Assembly: GCA_964403285.1 (NCBI GenBank)
Contig: CAYOFG010000004.1
Span: 1 to 64,000, forward strand
Source of the DNA: WVXT01 sp964403285
GTDB taxonomy: Bacteria > UBA6262 > WVXT01
Direction: 5' to 3'
Length of the DNA stretch: 64,000 nt
Shown: positions 62,646 to 64,000 of the stretch, in pieces
Layout: every line of letters starts with the position of its first letter
Numbering within the stretch: position 1 is the first letter of the stretch
The notes under the pieces: model-generated
The model's database searches: none
What the model was told of the DNA's origin: nothing
The model's input: the letters and a program-made list of their open reading frames with translations, nothing else
Position numbers and translations under genes: made by a program

Positions 62646-63674
62646 ATGGTTATCATTATGAAATTTTACATAAATAAAACGGATTGGGAAAAATTTCTGG
62701 GACAGATTTCAAAAACTTATCATATTTATGCTCCCCAAGAGGTATATGGCGAACTTGCCTATCAGCTTTTGTCTCCAGAAAATGTTAGCCAGGCCATTTA
62801 TGATACTTACCGGGCAGTCCAGCCTTTAAAGACCTTCTTCTCTTTACCGCAGGAAAAGGTGACAGTGGTTACTCCGCAGGCGGAGAAAACGATAGTTCTG
62901 GGAGTTAAGAACTGTGACCTTAAAGCGGTTTCAGTTATGGATAAGATTTTTCTGGAAGGGGAATTTGTGGATCCTTTTTATAAACAGAGAAGAGAGACTA
63001 CCCTTATTGTTTCCTCCGATTGTTATCAACCAAAGGATACGTGTTTTTGTGCTTTGCTAGACAATAATCCTTTTCCGGAAGGAGGGTTTGATCTCAACCT
63101 CTCTCCGATAGATAATGGTTTTCTCATGGAAGTGGGTTCATCAAAGGGGGAAAGCTTTATCGCTCCTATGAGAGAAGATTTGAAAGAAGCAACTCCTGAC
63201 TTAATAGAGAAGAGAGAAAAGAAGAGAAAAACGGCGAAGCAAAGAGTGATAGAGGTGAACAGGGAATTCAGGACGGAGAGACCCTTCCCCACTGTTGTAA
63301 AGGAAGAATATGCTTCGCCTGAGTGGGAAGAGGCAGCCAAAACCTGCGTGGAATGTGGAGCCTGCACCAACATATGTCCTTCCTGTTACTGTTTTCTCCT
63401 TGTGGATACAAAAGATGAGGGTAAATTTCCCAAAGTTAAGTTTTGGGATTCCTGCCAGCATACTGGCTTTGCCCGGGTCGCTGCGGGTGTCAATCCCCGG
63501 GCAAAATTATATGAAAGGTTGAGGAATAGATATTTGTGCAAGTATGAGTACAGGCCAGAAAATTTTGGAATTGTGGCCTGTACTGGTTGTGGTCGCTGCG
63601 TGGAAGCCTGCCAGGGAAAAATAGACAAAAGGGAAGTAATAAAGAAATTAGAAGAAAGCAAGGTGGAAACGTGA
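62646..63674 (+). CDS. Sulfhydrogenase/sulfite-reductase beta-like iron-sulfur protein
   Basis: 342 aa from ATG 62646 (AAGG four bases ahead); ATG 62658 is possible. LGVKNCDLKAVSVMD, SSDCYQPKDTCFC and two C-terminal 4Fe-4S motifs, CVECGACTNICPSC and CTGCGRCVEAC, fit HydB/AsrA-type subunits. These pass electrons between a flavin subunit and a hydrogenase or reductase. The stop overlaps the next start. The catalytic subunits would lie beyond the right edge. Confidence 0.87.
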   Translation: MVIIMKFYINKTDWEKFLGQISKTYHIYAPQEVYGELAYQLLSPENVSQAIYDTYRAVQPLKTFFSLPQEKVTVVTPQAEKTIVLGVKNCDLKAVSVMDKIFLEGEFVDPFYKQRRETTLIVSSDCYQPKDTCFCALLDNNPFPEGGFDLNLSPIDNGFLMEVGSSKGESFIAPMREDLKEATPDLIEKREKKRKTAKQRVIEVNREFRTERPFPTVVKEEYASPEWEEAAKTCVECGACTNICPSCYCFLLVDTKDEGKFPKVKFWDSCQHTGFARVAAGVNPRAKLYERLRNRYLCKYEYRPENFGIVACTGCGRCVEACQGKIDKREVIKKLEESKVET

Positions 63675-64000
63675 ATGGTAGAGAACCCCTATTTACCTAT
63701 TGAAGCTAAAGTTGAGAAGATTATTGACGAGACTCCTAATATAAAGACTTTTGTGTTGAAGCCGAGCCGAAAAGTCAAATTCGAAACTGGCCAATTTATT
63801 CAACTGAGTATATCTGGTATTGGCGAGGCACCCTTTACTCCCTCCTCTTCTCCCTACCAGACTGAAAAAATAGAAGTAACCATAATGAAGGCCGGACTTC
63901 TGACCGGCAAATTGCATGAGATAAGAGAAGGAGAAATAGTAGGCATCCGCGGGCCTTATGGTCAGGGATATCCTTTTGATGATTTCTACAATAAGGAAGT
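63675..64000 (+). CDS. Sulfhydrogenase gamma-like FAD/NAD(P)-binding subunit (3' partial)
   Basis: 108 codons are visible before the right edge. FETGQFIQLSISGIGEAPF and GIRGPYGQGYPFDD are the FAD-binding motifs of the ferredoxin-NADP reductase family found in HydG/AsrB/HyhG subunits. ATG 63675 follows the preceding stop at once. It would link NAD(P)H to the beta subunit; the NAD domain is not in the window. Confidence 0.87.
   Translation, partial: MVENPYLPIEAKVEKIIDETPNIKTFVLKPSRKVKFETGQFIQLSISGIGEAPFTPSSSPYQTEKIEVTIMKAGLLTGKLHEIREGEIVGIRGPYGQGYPFDDFYNKE

Noticed and set aside
1..64000. tRNA, rRNA, transposase, integrase or prophage genes
   Set aside because: None could be recognised in spacers or frames on either strand.

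Overview
The window is a 64 kb stretch of a strictly or facultatively anaerobic bacterium in which every gene I can support reads on the plus strand. It carries a nearly complete Wood-Ljungdahl (reductive acetyl-CoA) pathway. It also has outer-membrane-type proteins (a PorV-like beta-barrel and a giant surface protein with a FlgD/type-IX-like C-terminus), so a diderm envelope is likely. G+C is in the 40s by eye, Shine-Dalgarno sites are common, and the spacers are full of small palindromic repeats. This fits one of the uncultured candidate phyla, for example Aerophobota- or Omnitrophota-like lineages. I cannot fix the phylum from sequence alone.

Layout. 1-10736: most of a giant (>3,570 aa) secreted repeat protein, cut off by the left edge. 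10743-11134: repeats, then a strong promoter, a cyclic-di-GMP-I riboswitch and an intrinsic terminator. 11148-20892: a motor-like operon with PorV-TPR, a FliF-FliG-TPR fusion, a very long coiled-coil protein (containing an assembly gap), FlbD, MotA and MotB. No filament, hook, rod or export gene accompanies it. 20893-31633: housekeeping genes, including a 58-aa membrane peptide, rplM-rpsI, sppA, a Yip1-type protein, argC-argJ, Sua5, an arginine-phosphatase-like protein, glyA, a TagO/WecA transferase, wecB and a Mth938-domain protein.

31646-61082: C1 metabolism. After a flavin reductase comes a Rex operator and then panE-fhs-lipoyl protein-metV-lpd-lipB-lipA-metF-fchA-folD-yjbQ-hps/rraA-core methionine synthase-pabB-pabC-cooC-acsA/cooS-cooF-FNOR-acsB-ACT-acsC-acsV-cooC-acsD-acsE. 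These supply formyl-, methenyl-, methylene- and methyl-THF steps, methyl transfer to the corrinoid protein, CO2/CO interconversion, acetyl-CoA synthesis, folate precursors and lipoate. 61096-64000: a formate/nitrite-family channel, the redox repressor Rex, and a second Rex operator in front of a sulfhydrogenase-like beta/gamma pair cut by the right edge.

Two parts look most novel. One is the riboswitch-controlled FliG-MotAB machine without flagellar parts. The other is a self-contained lipoyl-carrier, dihydrolipoamide dehydrogenase and lipoate-synthesis module sitting between the folate-branch genes, with a FolD next to it whose cyclohydrolase residues are replaced. No tRNA, rRNA, CRISPR, integrase or transposase was recognised.
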